The position numbers and the translations under genes were made by a program. A stretch of 64,000 bases of DNA, from NCBI RefSeq assembly GCF_014637725.1, contig NZ_BMFC01000001.1:436632-500631 (forward strand), given 5' to 3'. The notes under the pieces are model-generated. The model did no database searches. It worked only from the letters and a program-made list of their open reading frames with translations, and was not told the DNA's origin. Source of the stretch: Marivita lacus (GTDB lineage: Bacteria; Pseudomonadota; Alphaproteobacteria; Rhodobacterales; Rhodobacteraceae). Below are positions 43,479 through 52,193 of this stretch, in pieces; position 1 is the first letter of the stretch; the number at the start of each line of letters is the position of its first letter.

Positions 43479-46429
43479 CCCAGAAGAACCGTTTGGACGG
43501 CGGGCTGATCGACCGGTCCGAGACCTGGTCCTTCCGCTTCGACAGCCAGTACTTCAAGGGGCACAAGGGCGACACGCTGGCCTCCGCGCTGCTGGCCAAT
43601 GGCGTTCGACTCATGGGACGGTCGTTCAAGTACCACCGCCCGCGCGGGCCGATGACCGCCGGGTCGGAAGAACCCAACGCGATTGTCGAACTGCGCGAAG
43701 GCGCACGCAAGGAGCCCAACACCCGCGCCACCACGGCAGAGCTTTATGACGGGTTGCGTGCCAGTTCGCAAAATCGTTGGCCGTCGCTGAAATTCGACGC
43801 GATGCAGGTGAACGACCTGCTGTCGAACTTCTTTGCCGCCGGGTTCTACTACAAGACCTTCATGTGGCCCGCTGCGTTCTGGGAAAAGGTTTATGAGCCC
43901 ATCATCCGCCATGCGGCTGGTCTGGGATCGCTCAGCCTTCAGGACGACCCGGATGGCTACGACAAGGGCTTCCTGCATTGTGATCTGCTGATCATCGGTG
44001 GTGGCCCGGCGGGTCTTGCTGCCGCGCTGACCGCAGGGGAAAGCGGTGCGCGGGTGATCCTGTGTGACGAGGATTTCCTGATCGGCGGCCGCCTGAACCT
44101 TGAGACTTATGCGGTCGGTGGCATGTCGGGCGCGGCTTGGGCGGCGGAAACCGTCGCGCGGTTGCAGGCAATGCCGAATGTTCGCGTCATGTCCCGCACC
44201 ACGGCGATTGGCGTGTTCGATCACGGCGTCTATGGCGCGGTGGAACGGGTGAGCGATCATTTGGCTGTGCCCGAAGACGGCAAGCCAAGGCAAATCCTGT
44301 GGCGCATCACCTCCAAGCGCGCGCTGCTCTGCGCCGGGGCCACGGAACGCCCCATCGTGTTCGAGAACAACGACCGTCCCGGCATCATGCAGGCCAGTGC
44401 GGTGCGAGCTTATGCAAACCGCTGGGCGACAACACCCGCGCAGCAGGTGGCGATCTTCACCAACAATGACGACGGTCATCGCACCGCCTCTGATCTGGTC
44501 GCAAAGGGTGTCGAGGTCGTGTCGGTGATCGACACCCGCGCCGATGCGCCCACGTCGTCGGACTATGACGTCATTGCTGGCGGCGTGATCGACCAGACAT
44601 GGGGGCGGCTTGGCCTGACCCAGATCGAGGTGAAGATGCCCAAGGGTGGCATTCGCCGGATCACATGCGGCGCGCTGGGTGTGTCCGGTGGCTGGAACCC
44701 GAACGTGCATCTGACTTGCCATCAAGGCGGTCGCCCGGTGTGGAACGAAGGGATCGCGGCCTTTGTCCCAAGTGGATCCCTGCCCCCCGGCATGACCGTT
44801 GCCGGAGCCGCACGCGGCATCTTCTCGACCCACGGCGCGCTGCACTCCGGCGCGGATCAGGCCAAGGCGATCCTGAGCGATCTTGGCATGAAGGTCAGCG
44901 CGCCCTCGCTGCCCGAGGCTGAAGACACCCCCACCCGCATCACTCCGTTCTGGCACGTCAAGACCGCCAAGCGCGCATGGGTGGACCAACAGAACGATGT
45001 AACCGCCAAGGACATCAAGCTGGCGCATCAGGAAAACTATGTCTCGGTCGAGCATCTGAAACGCTACACGACGCTGGGCATGGCGACTGATCAGGGCAAG
45101 ACCTCGAACATCGCCGGTCTGGCGATCATGGCCGAAGTCGCGGGCAAGGCGATCCCGGAGGTCGGCACCACCATGTTCCGCCCGCCCTATACGCCGACGG
45201 CGATGGGTGTGTTCGCAGGCCGCGCATGGGGCATGGAAACGCGTCCCACGCGCCTGACCCCTTCGCACAAATGGGCCAAGGAACAGGGTGCCGTGTTCAT
45301 CGAAGCCGGGCTTTGGCTGCGCGCGCAATGGTTCCCGCAGCCGGGTGAAACCCATTGGCGGCAAAGCTGCGACCGCGAGGTCATCCAGACGCGCAAGTCC
45401 GTGGGCATCTGCGACGTCACTTCGCTGGGCAAGATTGACGTACAGGGCGCGGATGCGGCGGCGTTCCTGAACTTTGTCTACTGCAACGGCTTTGCCAAGC
45501 TGCCCGTGGGCAAGGTGCGATATGGCCTGATGCTGCGCGAGGACGGGATCGTCATGGATGACGGCACCGCCGCGCGTCTGGCCGAGGATCATTTCGTCGT
45601 CACCACCACCACCGCCAAGGCTGTTCCGGTCTATCGGCATCTCGAATTCGTGCGCCAGTGCCTTTGCCCGGACATGGATGTGCAACTGATCTCGACCACC
45701 GACGCCTGGGCGCAATTTGCCGTGGCCGGCCCGAACTCCCGCAAGCTGCTGGAAAAGATCGTGGACGAGGGTGTTGACCTGTCGAACGATGCCTTCCCCT
45801 TCATGGCCTGCGGCGAAATCACCATCTGCGGTGGCTTGCGCGCGCGGCTCTTCCGCATCTCGTTCTCGGGCGAACTGGCCTACGAGATTGCCGTTCCGAC
45901 CCGCTACGGCGACGCGCTGGTGCGGCGTTTGATGCAGACGGGTGAGGAATTCGATGTTGTGCCTTACGGGCTTGAAGCACTCAACGTCATGCGCATCGAA
46001 AAGGGCCACGCGACGGCCAACGAACTCAACGGAACAACGACCGCCCTGAACCTCGGGATGGGCAAGATGCTCTCCAAGACCAAGGATTCCATCGGATCGA
46101 AATTGTCCGAACGTCCCGGCCTGAACGAACCCGATGCGCTGAAACTGGTGGGTCTGAAGCCGGTGAAGCCGGATCACACCGTTCCCGCAGGTGCGCATCT
46201 GATGACCAAGGGCGCGAAGGTCACCGCGTCCAACGATCAGGGTTACGTGACCTCGGCCTGTTATTCGCCCAACCTCGGCTGCCACATTGCGCTAGGGTTC
46301 CTGAAATCCGGCGATACGCGCATCGGGGAAATCATCCGCCTTGTCAGCCCGTTGACCGGGGTCGATCACGATGTCGAAGTGGTCAGCCCGCATTTCCTTG
46401 ATCCCGAAGGAGACCGCCTCCGTGCATGA
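43475..46429 (+). CDS. soxA: Sarcosine oxidase / N-methylglutamate dehydrogenase alpha (A) subunit
   Basis: 984 residues, the normal length of the large subunit. The N-terminal 2Fe-2S-like fold (FDSQYFKGHKGDTLASALLANGV...RSFKYHRPRGP) is followed by a dinucleotide domain (CDLLIIGGGPAGLAAALTAGESG), which in this family binds NAD. A C-terminal GcvT-like tetrahydrofolate domain has VCDVTSLGKIDVQG-like DVTSLGKIDVQGADAAAFL and SFSGELAYEIAVP. The folate domain takes the methyl-derived carbon. Overlaps the D subunit (ATGA) and the G subunit (8 bases). Confidence 0.93.
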   Translation: MTQKNRLDGGLIDRSETWSFRFDSQYFKGHKGDTLASALLANGVRLMGRSFKYHRPRGPMTAGSEEPNAIVELREGARKEPNTRATTAELYDGLRASSQNRWPSLKFDAMQVNDLLSNFFAAGFYYKTFMWPAAFWEKVYEPIIRHAAGLGSLSLQDDPDGYDKGFLHCDLLIIGGGPAGLAAALTAGESGARVILCDEDFLIGGRLNLETYAVGGMSGAAWAAETVARLQAMPNVRVMSRTTAIGVFDHGVYGAVERVSDHLAVPEDGKPRQILWRITSKRALLCAGATERPIVFENNDRPGIMQASAVRAYANRWATTPAQQVAIFTNNDDGHRTASDLVAKGVEVVSVIDTRADAPTSSDYDVIAGGVIDQTWGRLGLTQIEVKMPKGGIRRITCGALGVSGGWNPNVHLTCHQGGRPVWNEGIAAFVPSGSLPPGMTVAGAARGIFSTHGALHSGADQAKAILSDLGMKVSAPSLPEAEDTPTRITPFWHVKTAKRAWVDQQNDVTAKDIKLAHQENYVSVEHLKRYTTLGMATDQGKTSNIAGLAIMAEVAGKAIPEVGTTMFRPPYTPTAMGVFAGRAWGMETRPTRLTPSHKWAKEQGAVFIEAGLWLRAQWFPQPGETHWRQSCDREVIQTRKSVGICDVTSLGKIDVQGADAAAFLNFVYCNGFAKLPVGKVRYGLMLREDGIVMDDGTAARLAEDHFVVTTTTAKAVPVYRHLEFVRQCLCPDMDVQLISTTDAWAQFAVAGPNSRKLLEKIVDEGVDLSNDAFPFMACGEITICGGLRARLFRISFSGELAYEIAVPTRYGDALVRRLMQTGEEFDVVPYGLEALNVMRIEKGHATANELNGTTTALNLGMGKMLSKTKDSIGSKLSERPGLNEPDALKLVGLKPVKPDHTVPAGAHLMTKGAKVTASNDQGYVTSACYSPNLGCHIALGFLKSGDTRIGEIIRLVSPLTGVDHDVEVVSPHFLDPEGDRLRA

Positions 46430-46985
46430 TCTGGCTCCCCTCTGCGCCCTTGGCGACAGCAACCCCCGGACAGACAGCGTCGCGGGTGTTGCCCTGACCG
46501 AAAACCCCGGTCATGCCTTTGCGTCCATTGCGGCACGGCTGGGGCAAGAGACCGCGTGCGCCGCACAACTTGCCACGCTTCTGGGCGGGGCTGCTCCGAA
46601 TGTCGGCGCGATGGTCAGCACCAACACCTACATGGCCTTCTGGATCGGCCCGGATCAGTGGATGATCAGCGCCCCCTTCGACACGCACGAGGATCTGGCC
46701 GCGCAGCTCAAAGCGCGCTTCGGCAAGTCCGCGTCGATCACCGACCAGACCGATGCGTGGGTCTGTTTCCACATGCAGGGCGACGGGGTTGAAAGGGTGA
46801 TGCAGCTCTGCGCAAATATCGACATCGAACAGATGCAGGTCGGCGCAGCCACGCGAAGCGTGATCCACTACATGGGGGTCTATGTCATCCGCACCGCACC
46901 GGACGCGCTGACGATCCTTGGCGGTCGATCATCCGCCGGATCATTGCATCATGCTTTGCTGACCGCGATGCGCGCCGCACTCTAG
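46422..46985 (+). CDS. soxG: Sarcosine oxidase / N-methylglutamate dehydrogenase gamma (G) subunit
   Basis: 187 residues from the GTG at 46422, which overlaps the A subunit stop; AAGGAG lies about 10 bases upstream. GcvT-related SoxG fold: MVSTNTYMAFWIGPDQWMI, SITDQTDAWVCFHMQGDGVERVM and YMGVYVIRTAPDALTILGGRSSAGSLHHALL. It completes the B-D-A-G order typical of heterotetrameric sarcosine oxidase and of NMG dehydrogenase. An ATG in frame upstream would extend into the A gene and is less likely. Confidence 0.88.
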   Translation: MHDLAPLCALGDSNPRTDSVAGVALTENPGHAFASIAARLGQETACAAQLATLLGGAAPNVGAMVSTNTYMAFWIGPDQWMISAPFDTHEDLAAQLKARFGKSASITDQTDAWVCFHMQGDGVERVMQLCANIDIEQMQVGAATRSVIHYMGVYVIRTAPDALTILGGRSSAGSLHHALLTAMRAAL

Positions 46986-47058
46986 CGACAGGGGAACCTT
47001 TCCCGAAAGCCCGCGTTTCCGTTGCACATATGAACAACGGTGCCTTCGGGAAAAATTG

Positions 47059-48528
47059 ATGTCCATTCGGCCTGCATCGGCTTTCGCCTCAGGTGCCGAC
47101 AGCCTTGCGCAACGCGCACGCCCTTGGGTGATCGCGCTCACCATCGCTAAACACGCGCCGATCTTCGTGATCCTGTGCGGGCCACCAGCGGTTTGGGCCG
47201 CAACTGAGGAAGCTTGGGCGCTTGCCTTGGCACTGTTCGCGCCCTCAGTCGGTGCGCTCGGCATTTTCGCGCTCAGCACCCGCAAAGCCCTGCCGGACGA
47301 TCTCAGGCGGATCGAAGCCTTGGTCACGGTTGCGCTTGTCATGCTGATCGGGGCGGTCCTGTCGGTGCCCGCGTTTATCGTGCTTGGCATGCCGGCCCAC
47401 GCCGCCCTTTTCGAAGCGATGAGCGGGCTGACCACAACCGGACATTCGGTGGCCACCAATGCGGACAATTGGCCCTTTGCCGCGCATTTCCTGCGCGCTT
47501 GGCTGCAATGGTGCGGTGGGCTTGTCATGGCCACTGCGGTTCTGGCGCTGTTGCTGCCCCCCGGTGTGCCGACGCAAAGACTGGGCCGCGCGGGGATCGA
47601 CCAGGGCGACCGAATTGCGTCGACCCGCGTTCAGGCCCGTCAATTGCTGACCGTGTATGTCGGACTGACCTGTGTGATGGCGGTCGCGACAATGCTCGCC
47701 GTCCCGGACTGGCGCGAAGGTCTGGCTCTCACGCTCTCGGCAGTCTCGACCGGAGGCTTTTCACCGCGCTCTGACAGTCTCGCATCCTACTCTGCTCTGG
47801 GTCAGGGCATCGTGATGCTGACATGCGTTCTGGGATCGGTGTCATTGCTGACATTCGTGCTTCTGGCCCAGCAGAAACCGTTCGAGGCATGGCGGCTCGG
47901 GTCCCTGCGTCGCGTGATGTTGACGCTGCTGCTGCTCTGCGCCGTTTACATCCTGATTTTGGTGAGTTCGGACGTCACGTCGACGGGTGCGATTTACACA
48001 GCCTGTCTCAACCTGATCTCCGGCCTGACAACATCGGGCTTTTCGACCTGCGACATCCCGATCACGGGCCCAGCCATGCTCCTGTTCCTGATCGCCATGG
48101 CCGTGGGCGGCGATGTCGGATCGACCGCCGGTGGGTTCAAGATCGCGCGCTTCGGCCTGCTGGTGCACGCGGCACGGCATGCTCTGGCCGATGTCCGTCT
48201 TCCCCGGCGGGCCGTCAATCCGCTGATGGAGAACCGCAAGAAGATCGAACCGGACACGCTGATCAGCCTTCTGGCGCTGCTTGTGCTCTACGCCGCCACG
48301 ATGGTCCTGCTGTGGCTTCAATGCCTCGTCCATGGCCTGCCCGCGATCCCGGCGCTTTTCGACATCATCTCGACCCTGTCGACCGTCGGCCTGTCGAGCG
48401 GAGTCGTGACTGCCGATCTGCCGCCCGACCTGATCGTGACACTGACCTTCGCGATGTGGCTGGGGCGGCTGGAATTCATCGCCGTGCTGGTTCTGCTGGC
48501 ACCCACAACCTGGCTGCAAAGGAGCTGA
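47059..48528 (+). CDS. trkH: TrkH/KtrB-family potassium uptake channel
   Basis: 489-residue membrane protein made of four M1-P-M2 units. The four filter loops are visible in order: GLTTTGHSVATN, AVSTGGFSPRS, GLTTSGFSTCD and TLSTVGLSSGVV, each with the K+-filter glycine except small changes. Needs a cytoplasmic RCK partner, which is the next gene. The ATG at 47059 is used; its ribosome site is weak. The operon sits inside the methylamine-type gene region. Confidence 0.92.
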   Translation: MSIRPASAFASGADSLAQRARPWVIALTIAKHAPIFVILCGPPAVWAATEEAWALALALFAPSVGALGIFALSTRKALPDDLRRIEALVTVALVMLIGAVLSVPAFIVLGMPAHAALFEAMSGLTTTGHSVATNADNWPFAAHFLRAWLQWCGGLVMATAVLALLLPPGVPTQRLGRAGIDQGDRIASTRVQARQLLTVYVGLTCVMAVATMLAVPDWREGLALTLSAVSTGGFSPRSDSLASYSALGQGIVMLTCVLGSVSLLTFVLLAQQKPFEAWRLGSLRRVMLTLLLLCAVYILILVSSDVTSTGAIYTACLNLISGLTTSGFSTCDIPITGPAMLLFLIAMAVGGDVGSTAGGFKIARFGLLVHAARHALADVRLPRRAVNPLMENRKKIEPDTLISLLALLVLYAATMVLLWLQCLVHGLPAIPALFDIISTLSTVGLSSGVVTADLPPDLIVTLTFAMWLGRLEFIAVLVLLAPTTWLQRS

Positions 48529-48531
48529 CTC

Positions 48532-49188
48532 ATGAGGGTCGTCATTCTGGGTGCGTCGCGTTTTGGCGCGGCCATCGCCAAGAAACTGATCGAGGAAAGC
48601 CACGAGGTCGTACTGATCGACAAGGATCGAGACCGCTTGGAAAACCTGTCCGAAGAACTGGATTGCGGCATGATCGAAGGCGATGGCACCATGCCCTCGG
48701 TTCTCGAGGACACCTACCGGGACGAGGACGATGCCTTTGTCGCCGTCACGAATGCCTCGGAAGACAACATCCTTGCCGCGCTCGTGGCGCGGTCCATCGG
48801 CTTTGGCCGGGTGATCCCGCAGATCGTGTCATCGCAGCTGCTCAATGTCTGCCATCAGCTGGGGCTGGACGACGTGATCAATCCGCACGCCACGGTCGCG
48901 GAAAGCATCGCGGAGGCGCTCGAGGACAAGGCCGCGCTCGACAGTGAGCCGGTCCTACAGCACCAGCTTCGGATGGAGCGCGTGACGGTCCCAGACGGGA
49001 TGGATGGCAAGAAGTTCGGTGATCTCGACCTGCCCGACGGGGTGCGCGGGATTGCCCTGATCGATGATGAGACAGAGCATCTTCTGAACGAGGACGAGAC
49101 CCTGTCAGCCGGGAACTCGATTGTTTTCGCAGCTGACCGCGATCAACTGGACGCCCTGCACGCGCTGTTCGAAATGACAGGATCGTGA
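48532..49188 (+). CDS. trkA: Trk/Ktr potassium uptake regulator (RCK, TrkA_N and TrkA_C)
   Basis: 218 residues. The Rossmann RCK domain begins MRVVILGASRFGAAIAKKLIEESHEVVLIDKDRDRLENL, and a TrkA_C domain follows (RMERVTVPDGMDGKKFGDLDLP). Single-RCK size makes it more like KtrA than the double TrkA of enterics. Gates TrkH by binding nucleotide. Starts three bases after trkH ends, behind AAAGGAG. Confidence 0.92.
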   Translation: MRVVILGASRFGAAIAKKLIEESHEVVLIDKDRDRLENLSEELDCGMIEGDGTMPSVLEDTYRDEDDAFVAVTNASEDNILAALVARSIGFGRVIPQIVSSQLLNVCHQLGLDDVINPHATVAESIAEALEDKAALDSEPVLQHQLRMERVTVPDGMDGKKFGDLDLPDGVRGIALIDDETEHLLNEDETLSAGNSIVFAADRDQLDALHALFEMTGS

Positions 49189-49247
49189 GGCACGGATTGC
49201 GGAACGCAGCGTTTCCCGACGGGTTAATTCGTTGAAAGGAGGCCTAA

Positions 49248-49400
49248 ATGACAATTGAATTTTTCTTACCGCTTCTCGCACTCATGACAATGCTTGCATT
49301 CATCATCTTCGCGTTGGTGAGCAAAAAGCGCACCGAAGAGAAGATCAAGGATCCAGAGGCACAGAAATCGCGTCTGGCGAAGGATGCTCCGAACCACTGA
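49248..49400 (+). CDS. 50-residue single-helix membrane protein in the trkHA operon
   Basis: Too short to be called routinely, but has a very strong ribosome site (AAAGGAGG, 6 bases before the ATG). The product starts MTIEFFLPLLALMTMLAFI, a single hydrophobic helix (about 4-24). A charged tail beginning SKKRTEEKIKDPEAQKSRLA follows. It lies 59 bases after trkA and ahead of a good terminator, so it is the third gene of that operon. By position and shape it could be a small channel subunit, like KdpF for KdpA, but no homology is known to me. Confidence 0.65.
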   Translation: MTIEFFLPLLALMTMLAFIIFALVSKKRTEEKIKDPEAQKSRLAKDAPNH

Positions 49401-49432
49401 GTTCGGGCCTCTACATGCCAACAGTCAAGAAG

Positions 49433-49460
49433 CGCGCTCCATCTTTTTGGAGTGCGTTTT
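49433..49460 (+). terminator. Terminator of the trkHA operon
   Basis: CGCGCTCCA (49433-49441) pairs with TGGAGTGCG (49448-49456, one G-U) around a TCTTTT loop, followed by TTTTATTTT. It ends the plus-strand transcript before the convergent kinase gene. Confidence 0.85.
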
Positions 49461-49483
49461 ATTTTGACCTGCGGCCTGACAGG

Positions 49484-51244
49484 CTATTCGGGCGAGAACG
49501 GCTGGTACTCGAACGTGAGCGTCAGCCCGTGGCAATCCTCTTCGTCGATCTGCGTCAGGTCCGCGTCAAGCTGGCTTGCGAAGGCAAGGATCAGGCGCTT
49601 GCCCAACCCGGTACCAGACGGGGTATGCACCTCTGGGTTCACACTGTTTTCGATGGTCAGACGCACACGTGTCGCATCGCCGTCCTGCATTTCCTTGAGA
49701 TGGACTTTCAGACGGAAAACCCCATCACGCCCCGGCCCCCCGTATTTGAAGGCGTTCGACAGCGCCTCGGTCGTCACCATCGCCAAGGGGCTGGTCTGGT
49801 CGGGCAAGAGCGTCACGGGATCCATATCAAGTTCGATCTCGACAGGCTTCTGATCACCGGCCCCGACCGCATTGACCTGCGCCACCAGATCCCCCAGCAG
49901 CACGTCAAACCGGATGCGCGTCAGCGACGGCTCCTGATACAGCGCCCGGTGCACCGAGGCGAGGCTGGTGACGCGATCCTGGAACTTCCGCAGCGCCGTC
50001 ACCGCTTCGGGGCTGGCCACCTGCCGCACCTGCATGTTGATGATCGACGAGATAAGCTGAAGGTTGTTCTTGACCCGGTGGTGCACCTCTTTCAGCAGCA
50101 CCTCGCGTTCGAACACCGCATTTTCCAGATCCGCCTCATCACGCAAGAGCTGGTCGGCCATCTCTTCGAACGTGGCATTGATGGTCTGGATCTCGCTTGG
50201 CGCATCGTTGATCTTTTCCGAGGACACGACATCGCGATATGTCGCAAAACGGCGCATCCGGCGCCCCAGATCGCTGATATGACGCAGCACCAGCCGGTTC
50301 AGGGAAATCACCGCAACGATGATCCCGACCAGCCACATCAGGAACGGAAACAGGAGCGTGGAGATCGTGAACCAAGTCGCGCTTGTGCGCTGCAACGCCG
50401 TGCGACCCCAGCTTCCCAGCGCATAGACCTCTCCAGGCAGGATCGGGACAACCGAGATCAGTCGCGTGTCCCCCGACCGGGTGGTTGCTGTGAAAAAAGA
50501 ATCCGACTGATTGACGAACCCTTCGAAAGAGAGCCCCTCGGGCAGGTAATCCTCGATGGGTCCTTCGGGTGTCACACTGGACAGGATGTCGCCGTAGGAG
50601 TTGAACGTCACCAGAGCCACTGCCCCGTTCTGTCCGGTGACACTGTCAGGTTGCAGCAGTTTCTCGGTCTCAAAGGAAATCGTCACGAACCCCTTGAGCG
50701 TGTTGTCCGCCGAAAAGCTGGGATAGGCCACGATGATCACCGGCACGTTCGTGGCGGACCCCTGCGGATTAAACCTGATATACGGCTCCGGCGCGGAAAA
50801 AAGGTCGTCCGCCCGAGTGTCGGGCAAGACGTCGAAGGTGCGCCCCATGCTGTTGCACCGCGAGACAGAACCGGTCTCCAGCAGTCCGGCAAAGGAAAGC
50901 TGTGGATTGCTGGCGCGCACGCGCTGCATGATGGCAGTACATTCCTCGATGCTCAGATCCGTCGCGCCCAGCGTGTCTGCAAGCGCGGCCGCGGTTCCCA
51001 TCTTGGTCAAGAGGTCACGGCGTTCGGGTTCGACCAGCGCACTCGTGCGGGCATGGATGGACGCTTCGAGATTGTCATGGGTGATGTTCAGCGCCCGCCA
51101 GCTTTGCCCCATCGCCACAAGACCGATCGGCAGCAGCGCAAGGGACAACAGGAACGCGATCCGCACGACAAGCATCTTGCGGAGCGATGTCACTCCGCTA
51201 TCCTTGCCCTTGGGCATTGACCTATCGGGTTCCGGTGCATCCAT
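49484..51244 (-). CDS. HisKA_2-type sensor histidine kinase
   Basis: 586 residues. Two membrane helices (about 24-46 and 291-313) enclose a large periplasmic sensor domain. A HAMP-like linker leads to the phospho-acceptor HisKA_2 segment EVHHRVKNNLQLISS, with H388/H389 and N of the RVKNN motif, then a HATPase domain (ALSNAFKYG, PSGTGLGKRLI). This is the kinase class often used in the alphaproteobacterial general stress response. No response regulator is in the window, so the partner is unknown. Starts 5 bases after a possible small gene and without its own ribosome site. Confidence 0.9.
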   Translation of the reverse strand: MDAPEPDRSMPKGKDSGVTSLRKMLVVRIAFLLSLALLPIGLVAMGQSWRALNITHDNLEASIHARTSALVEPERRDLLTKMGTAAALADTLGATDLSIEECTAIMQRVRASNPQLSFAGLLETGSVSRCNSMGRTFDVLPDTRADDLFSAPEPYIRFNPQGSATNVPVIIVAYPSFSADNTLKGFVTISFETEKLLQPDSVTGQNGAVALVTFNSYGDILSSVTPEGPIEDYLPEGLSFEGFVNQSDSFFTATTRSGDTRLISVVPILPGEVYALGSWGRTALQRTSATWFTISTLLFPFLMWLVGIIVAVISLNRLVLRHISDLGRRMRRFATYRDVVSSEKINDAPSEIQTINATFEEMADQLLRDEADLENAVFEREVLLKEVHHRVKNNLQLISSIINMQVRQVASPEAVTALRKFQDRVTSLASVHRALYQEPSLTRIRFDVLLGDLVAQVNAVGAGDQKPVEIELDMDPVTLLPDQTSPLAMVTTEALSNAFKYGGPGRDGVFRLKVHLKEMQDGDATRVRLTIENSVNPEVHTPSGTGLGKRLILAFASQLDADLTQIDEEDCHGLTLTFEYQPFSPE

Positions 51245-51249
51245 CGGGT

Positions 51250-51438
51250 CTACATTGCCGCAACGCGGTCCGGCACCGAGCCATGTTGAATCCGGATTGG
51301 CCCGGCCTGTGCTGTGGTCCCCGTTAGGGTCGTCGGTAACATGTCAAATAAACCCGAGCTGTACCTCTGATTGTCAACGCGCAACGCCTCAGCCGGCGAC
51401 GGGTTCCAGTGACTGGAACAATAAAGGGCGGATTTCAT
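51250..51438 (-). CDS. Possible 62-residue protein upstream of the kinase gene
   Basis: ATG at 51438 on the minus strand is preceded by AAGGAGAGG 9 bases away, a better site than that of the kinase gene. The stop lies 5 bases before the kinase ATG, so the kinase could be translated by re-initiation. The product starts MKSALYCSSHWNPSPAEALR and ends SVPDRVAAM. I recognise no family; the ending recalls the PVPDRF of NepR anti-sigma factors, but the rest does not fit. A 27-residue frame on the opposite strand is less likely. Confidence 0.4.
   Translation of the reverse strand: MKSALYCSSHWNPSPAEALRVDNQRYSSGLFDMLPTTLTGTTAQAGPIRIQHGSVPDRVAAM
51403..51419. promoter_or_regulatory. Second copy of the copA operator core (GTTCCAGTGACTGGAAC)
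   Basis: A 17-base perfect dyad whose inner 15 bases are identical to the CueR-type operator in front of copA (6584-6598). The flanks do not form good -35 and -10 boxes in either direction, so it may be a remnant or a decoy or act by another means. It lies inside the possible 62-residue gene. Confidence 0.5.
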
Positions 51439-51528
51439 GAAAAACCTCTCCTTGTGTCGCGGGAGGGTTAAAAATGCCACACACATGGCCACGCTGGCCT
51501 TTCCGGGACTCTGTCTCTAACAAATTAG

Positions 51529-51543
51529 ACGACACCGTGTCGT
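51529..51543 (+). promoter_or_regulatory. Candidate autoregulatory operator of the cupin-type regulator
   Basis: ACGACACCGTGTCGT is a perfect dyad (7-base arms, one-base centre) ending 14 bases before the TTG start of the regulator. A weaker A/T-rich dyad, TCTAA-CAAA-TTAGA, adjoins it at 51516-51529. A dyad overlapping the start region is the usual site for autorepression. Confidence 0.5.
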
Positions 51544-51557
51544 TCAGAGGGTGACCC

Positions 51558-52178
51558 TTGGCCAAACTCACACAGAACCCGCACCGGATTTCGGGCATTC
51601 AGGAGAACGTTCTCGAGGTTGCGATCGGCCGCGAACTGCGCGCCTTCCGCAAGCAGCAGAACCTGACCGTTGCCGATTTGTCGAAACAGACGGACATCTC
51701 GGTGGGGATGCTGTCCAAGATCGAGAACGGCAACACCTCGCCGTCGCTGACGACGTTGCAGACCCTGGCGAATGCGCTGTCCGTGCCCCTGACCGCCTTC
51801 TTTCGCGGCTTCGAGGAAAAGCGCGGTGTCGTGCACACCCCTGCGGGTCAGGGCGTGACCATCGAACGCGAAGGCACCCGCGCCGGGCATCAATACAACC
51901 TGCTGGGCCATATCGGCGCGAACACCAGCGGCGTGATCGTGGAGCCCTACCTGATCGTTCTGAACTCGGAATCGGACACGTTCCAGACGTTCCAGCACGA
52001 CGGGATCGAAACGATCTTCATGCTCGAAGGGGCCATCGACTATCGGCACGGGTCGGGCATCTATCCGCTGCGCCCCGGCGACACGCTGTTTTTCGAAGCC
52101 GATGCACCGCATGGGCCGGAAACCTTGGTCGAGCTGCCAGCCCGGTACCTGTCGATCATCAGCTATGCCCAGAGCTGA
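51558..52178 (+). CDS. HTH-XRE/cupin transcriptional regulator (SutR/PuuR type)
   Basis: 206 residues starting at TTG 51558, with AGAGGGTG upstream. The HTH spans about 26-78 (LRAFRKQQNLTVADLSKQTDISVGMLSKIENGNTSPSLTTLQTLANAL). The cupin effector domain spans about 110-195, with ETIFMLEGAIDYRHG and LRPGDTLFFEADAPHGPE. This class usually controls nitrogen-compound catabolism. It is directly ahead of the mgs-gmaS set and the palindromes at 52194-52224, so it probably governs both itself and them. Confidence 0.87.
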   Translation: MAKLTQNPHRISGIQENVLEVAIGRELRAFRKQQNLTVADLSKQTDISVGMLSKIENGNTSPSLTTLQTLANALSVPLTAFFRGFEEKRGVVHTPAGQGVTIEREGTRAGHQYNLLGHIGANTSGVIVEPYLIVLNSESDTFQTFQHDGIETIFMLEGAIDYRHGSGIYPLRPGDTLFFEADAPHGPETLVELPARYLSIISYAQS

Positions 52179-52193
52179 AAAAAGAGGCAGTAT

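Noticed and set aside
43364-46285. Very long open frame on the minus strand opposite the large dehydrogenase subunit
   Set aside because: It is a mirror of the high-G+C codon pattern of soxA. The product is rich in R, G and H with no family features, while the plus-strand product is clearly recognisable.
51250-51438. NepR anti-sigma factor
   Set aside because: Only the SVPDR ending resembles NepR; the helices that bind sigma are not apparent, and neither PhyR nor EcfG is nearby.
51437-51520. 27-residue plus-strand frame behind the second copA-like dyad
   Set aside because: The ribosome site is poor, the promoter boxes around the dyad are poor, and the minus-strand frame has a better start.
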